Part shown: piece by piece, positions 6,178-6,688 of the stretch
How the letters are laid out: every line of letters starts with the position of its first letter
How positions within the stretch are numbered: the first letter of the stretch is position 1
DNA from: an uncultured Clostridia bacterium
GTDB taxonomy: Bacteria; Bacillota; Clostridia; TANB77; CAG-508
Reading direction: 5' to 3'
Assembly: GCA_944388645.1 (NCBI GenBank)
Contig: CALXJO010000054.1
Span: forward strand, 1-6,688
Length of the DNA stretch: 6,688 bases
Program-made: the position numbers and the translations under genes
Notes under the pieces: model-generated
Seen by the model: only the letters and a program-made list of their open reading frames with translations
Databases searched by the model: none
What the model was told of the DNA's origin: nothing

Positions 6178-6654
6178 ATGGAAGAGAAAGGAATTGTTGT
6201 AACACAAGAAGGTTATGAAAAATTAGAAAAGGAGCTTGACTATCTAAAAACAGAGAAAAGAGCAGAAATTGCTGAAAAAATAAAGGTAGCTCTAGGATTT
6301 GGAGATTTATCTGAAAATTCAGAATATGATGAAGCAAAAAATGCTCAAGCTGAAAATGAAGGAAAGATAGCTGAGTTAGAAAATAAAATTAGATATGCTA
6401 AGATTATAGACGAATCTGAAATAAATACAAAAACAGTTCAAGTGGGCAACATTGTTAAAGTATATGATGAAGAATTTGATGAAGAAGTAACATATACAAT
6501 AGTTGGACCAACAGAAGTTGACCTAGTAAACAACAAAATTTCTAATGAGTCACCAGTTGGTGCTGCATTATTAGGAAAGAAAAAGAATGATGTTGTTGAA
6601 GTAAAAGTACCTGCCGGAACAGTAAAATATAAAATTCTTTCAATAACAAAATAA
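6178..6654 (+). CDS. greA: transcription elongation factor GreA
   Basis: GreA enters the secondary channel of RNA polymerase and stimulates cleavage of backtracked RNA 3' ends, rescuing stalled complexes. The 158-residue product has the normal GreA length. Residues 1-77 form the antiparallel coiled coil; its tip carries GDLSENSEYDEAKN (42-55), where Asp43 and Glu46 correspond to the acidic residues that position the catalytic Mg2+. The C-terminal FKBP-like domain (~82-158) contains VGNIVKVYDEE (89-99), YTIVGPTEVD (106-115) and the hallmark SPVGAALLGKKKNDVVEVKVPAG (positions 125-147 in part). The start is set by AAGGAGGT at 6163-6170. In many Firmicutes lysS follows greA; the window ends too soon to see this. 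A promoter is predicted at 6084-6112. No key residue is missing. Confidence 0.97.
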   Translation: MEEKGIVVTQEGYEKLEKELDYLKTEKRAEIAEKIKVALGFGDLSENSEYDEAKNAQAENEGKIAELENKIRYAKIIDESEINTKTVQVGNIVKVYDEEFDEEVTYTIVGPTEVDLVNNKISNESPVGAALLGKKKNDVVEVKVPAGTVKYKILSITK

Positions 6655-6661
6655 AAATTTC

Positions 6662-6688
6662 GCCCAAGAGGGACGCCCCTTTTTGGGC
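6662..6688. terminator. GC-rich hairpin after greA, cut by the window edge
   Basis: GCCCAAGAGGG (6662-6672) can pair with CCCCTTTTTGGGC (6676-6688) as roughly an 11-bp stem with a G-U pair and a bulge. It begins seven bases after the greA stop and is much more GC-rich than its surroundings. A T-run may follow outside the window, making it the greA terminator. Read on the opposite strand, the hairpin is followed by a T-rich tail (complement of 6648-6659), so it could also stop a converging gene. Part of a larger RNA structure is another possibility. Confidence 0.5.

Noticed and set aside
1..6688. CRISPR array, tRNA, rRNA or known riboswitch
   Set aside because: No regularly spaced direct repeats, cloverleaf-like segments, rRNA signatures or recognisable riboswitch core were seen in the intergenic gaps, all of which are shorter than 300 bases.

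Overview
The window is AT-rich, gene-dense DNA with strong AGA (Arg), ATA (Ile) and AAA (Lys) codon preference and purine-rich Shine-Dalgarno sites. All genes are on the + strand. Together with the tpiA-gpmI order and the protein families present, this points to a low-G+C Firmicute of the class Clostridia, probably an anaerobe. The species cannot be named from the sequence alone.

Layout. Positions 1-58 hold what looks like the last codons of an unidentified upstream gene. Positions 81-3184 form a compact operon: triosephosphate isomerase (tpiA), cofactor-independent phosphoglycerate mutase (gpmI), and a YezG/EsaG-type (DUF600) immunity-like protein that starts 11 nt after the gpmI stop. A hairpin plus T-run at 3186-3218 appears to end this operon. 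A promoter-like -10 box at 3287-3292 then leads into a membrane-anchored GH18 glycosidase with a copper-amine-oxidase-N-like region and an SH3b domain (3320-5017). Between its stop codon and a strong intrinsic terminator (5211-5251) lies a 144-bp inverted-repeat element (5028-5171). It has 15-bp perfect terminal inverted repeats and 8-9-bp flanking direct repeats, the signature of a MITE or non-autonomous insertion element. A lysine- and asparagine-rich protein of unknown function follows (5285-6109), then the transcript-cleavage factor greA (6178-6654). A good promoter for greA overlaps the 3' end of the unknown gene. The window ends inside or just after a GC-rich hairpin.

How the genes relate. 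TpiA and GpmI are two steps of lower glycolysis, and the DUF600 gene is probably translated from the same mRNA. Members of that family normally neutralise secreted LXG/EsaD-type nuclease toxins, but no toxin gene is in the window, so its place in a housekeeping operon is the most unusual gene-level observation. The GH18 enzyme probably remodels peptidoglycan or another GlcNAc polymer at the cell surface. GreA serves RNA polymerase. These later genes look like separate transcription units. The best candidates for a second look are the orphan DUF600 gene, the MITE-like element and the unknown 274-aa protein. I see no convincing complete new multi-gene system.
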